From an uncultured Thermoleophilia bacterium (lineage in GTDB: Bacteria; Actinomycetota; Thermoleophilia; Gaiellales; F1-60-MAGs149): 5,797 bases of DNA. The DNA lies in contig CADCWC010000268.1 of NCBI GenBank assembly GCA_902806305.1, forward strand, positions 1-5,797. Direction: 5' to 3'. The translations under genes and the position numbers were made by a program. The notes beneath the pieces are model-generated. The model was not told where the DNA came from and did no database searches. It saw only the letters and a list, made by a program, of their open reading frames with translations. How positions within the stretch are numbered: position 1 is the first letter of the stretch; each line of letters begins with the position of its first letter. Below, piece after piece: positions 5,062 through 5,797 of this stretch.

Positions 5062-5797
5062 GTGGCCGAGATCTCCGTCGACATCACCCGGACGACCGAC
5101 GAGCCTGCCGCCGTGCGCGCTCGTCGGCATCCGAACACGTGTCCCGTCTGCCGGTCGCACTACCGCGACGACGAGCTCGCCCGGAACCTGCGCGTCTGCG
5201 CCCAGTGCGGCTACCACTTCGCCGTCGGGGCGACGGAGCGGATCCGCCAGCTGACCGACCCCGGCTCGTTCGTCGAGGCGGCGCCGGAGCTCCGCTCGGC
5301 CGACCCGCTCGCCTTCGTCGACCTCAAGCCGTACCTGGAGCGGCTGTCGGCGGCCGAACTCGAGACCGGCCTGGGCGACGCCATGGTCGTCGGCACCGGG
5401 ACCATCCGGAGCCTGCCCGCCGCCCTCGCGGTGATGGACTTCGCGTTCCTGGGCGGGTCCATGGGCAGCGTCGTCGGGGAGAAGTTCGCGCGCGCCGCGG
5501 ACCTGGCGTGCGCGCACGAGGTCCCGCTCGTGTCCGTGACCGCCTCGGGCGGCGCCCGGATGCAGGAGAACATCCTGGCCCTCATGCAGATGGCGAAGAC
5601 CGTCGTGGCCGTGGACCAGGTCCGCGACGCCGGGCTTCCCTACGTCTCCGTGCTCGCGCACCCCACGACGGGTGGCGTGATCGCATCGTTCGCGGCGCTC
5701 GGGGACGTGACCGTGGCCGAGCCTGGTGCGCTGATGTCCTTCGCCGGTCCTCGCGTGGTGCAGCAGACGACCCGTGAGACGCTCCCCGAGGACTTCG
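5062..5797 (+). CDS. accD: Acetyl-CoA carboxylase carboxyltransferase subunit beta AccD (3' end outside window)
   Basis: AccD forms, with AccA, the carboxyltransferase that moves CO2 from biotin on AccB to acetyl-CoA, giving the malonyl-CoA used by FabD. The frame is open from the start to the window edge: 245 codons of a family usually near 280-300. An N-terminal zinc ribbon has CPVC (Cys27 and Cys30) and CAQC (Cys46 and Cys49); as I recall, this spacing and numbering match E. coli AccD, which supports the GTG at 5062. A GTG at 5113 would leave only nine residues before the ribbon. The crotonase-fold core follows: GDAMVVGTGTI, DFAFLGGSMGSVVGEKFARA, TASGGARMQE (Gly-Gly at 163-164, oxyanion hole), HPTTGGVIASFAALGD and FAGPRVVQQTTRETLPEDF. 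No clear Shine-Dalgarno stands just before the start. Whether an AccA domain is fused downstream cannot be seen. Confidence 0.95.
   Translation, partial: MAEISVDITRTTDEPAAVRARRHPNTCPVCRSHYRDDELARNLRVCAQCGYHFAVGATERIRQLTDPGSFVEAAPELRSADPLAFVDLKPYLERLSAAELETGLGDAMVVGTGTIRSLPAALAVMDFAFLGGSMGSVVGEKFARAADLACAHEVPLVSVTASGGARMQENILALMQMAKTVVAVDQVRDAGLPYVSVLAHPTTGGVIASFAALGDVTVAEPGALMSFAGPRVVQQTTRETLPEDF

Noticed and set aside
5139..5777. 212-codon + strand frame inside accD
   Set aside because: It is out of frame with the zinc ribbon and carboxyltransferase motifs and consists mainly of Arg-rich sequence.

Overview
The window is very GC-rich DNA (well over 70% by eye, with GC-ending codons almost everywhere) from a bacterium. 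Frequent GTG starts, start/stop overlaps, TANNNT-type -10 boxes and an apparent leaderless gene suggest an actinobacterium. The gene set would fit a deep-branching class such as Thermoleophilia, but that placement is inference; no rRNA or other marker is present.

Positions 1-4215 hold a tightly packed type II fatty acid synthesis operon on the + strand: the 3' end of fabZ, then fabH, fabD, fabG and fabF. Neighbours overlap by 4, 4 and 8 bases, and fabG and fabF are separated by only 21 bases. Every complete enzyme keeps its catalytic residues. FabD supplies malonyl-ACP, FabH starts chains from acyl-CoA, FabF elongates, FabG reduces the 3-keto group and FabZ dehydrates. The operon has no acyl carrier protein gene between fabG and fabF, although that is a common site for acpP in other bacteria.

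Positions 4205-4471 contain a broken gene that overlaps the end of fabF. Its reading frame resembles a small NTF2/SnoaL-like protein but has an in-frame TGA where a Trp is expected and is too short in the middle. A 78-base gap follows, with a good promoter candidate whose predicted start point falls on the ATG of the next gene. That gene (4550-4960) encodes a 136-residue protein I do not recognise.

Positions 4961-5061 are a leader region with a second TAGCAT box and a GC-rich hairpin. It precedes accD (5062 to the window end, truncated), the zinc-ribbon beta subunit of acetyl-CoA carboxyltransferase, which makes the malonyl-CoA used by the fab enzymes. The window is therefore a fatty acid initiation and elongation locus with a decayed gene and one uncharacterised gene inserted between fabF and accD. 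I see no mobile element, CRISPR array, tRNA or rRNA, and no evidence of a wholly new system. The most novel items are the unknown gene with its apparent leaderless promoter, and the pseudogene.
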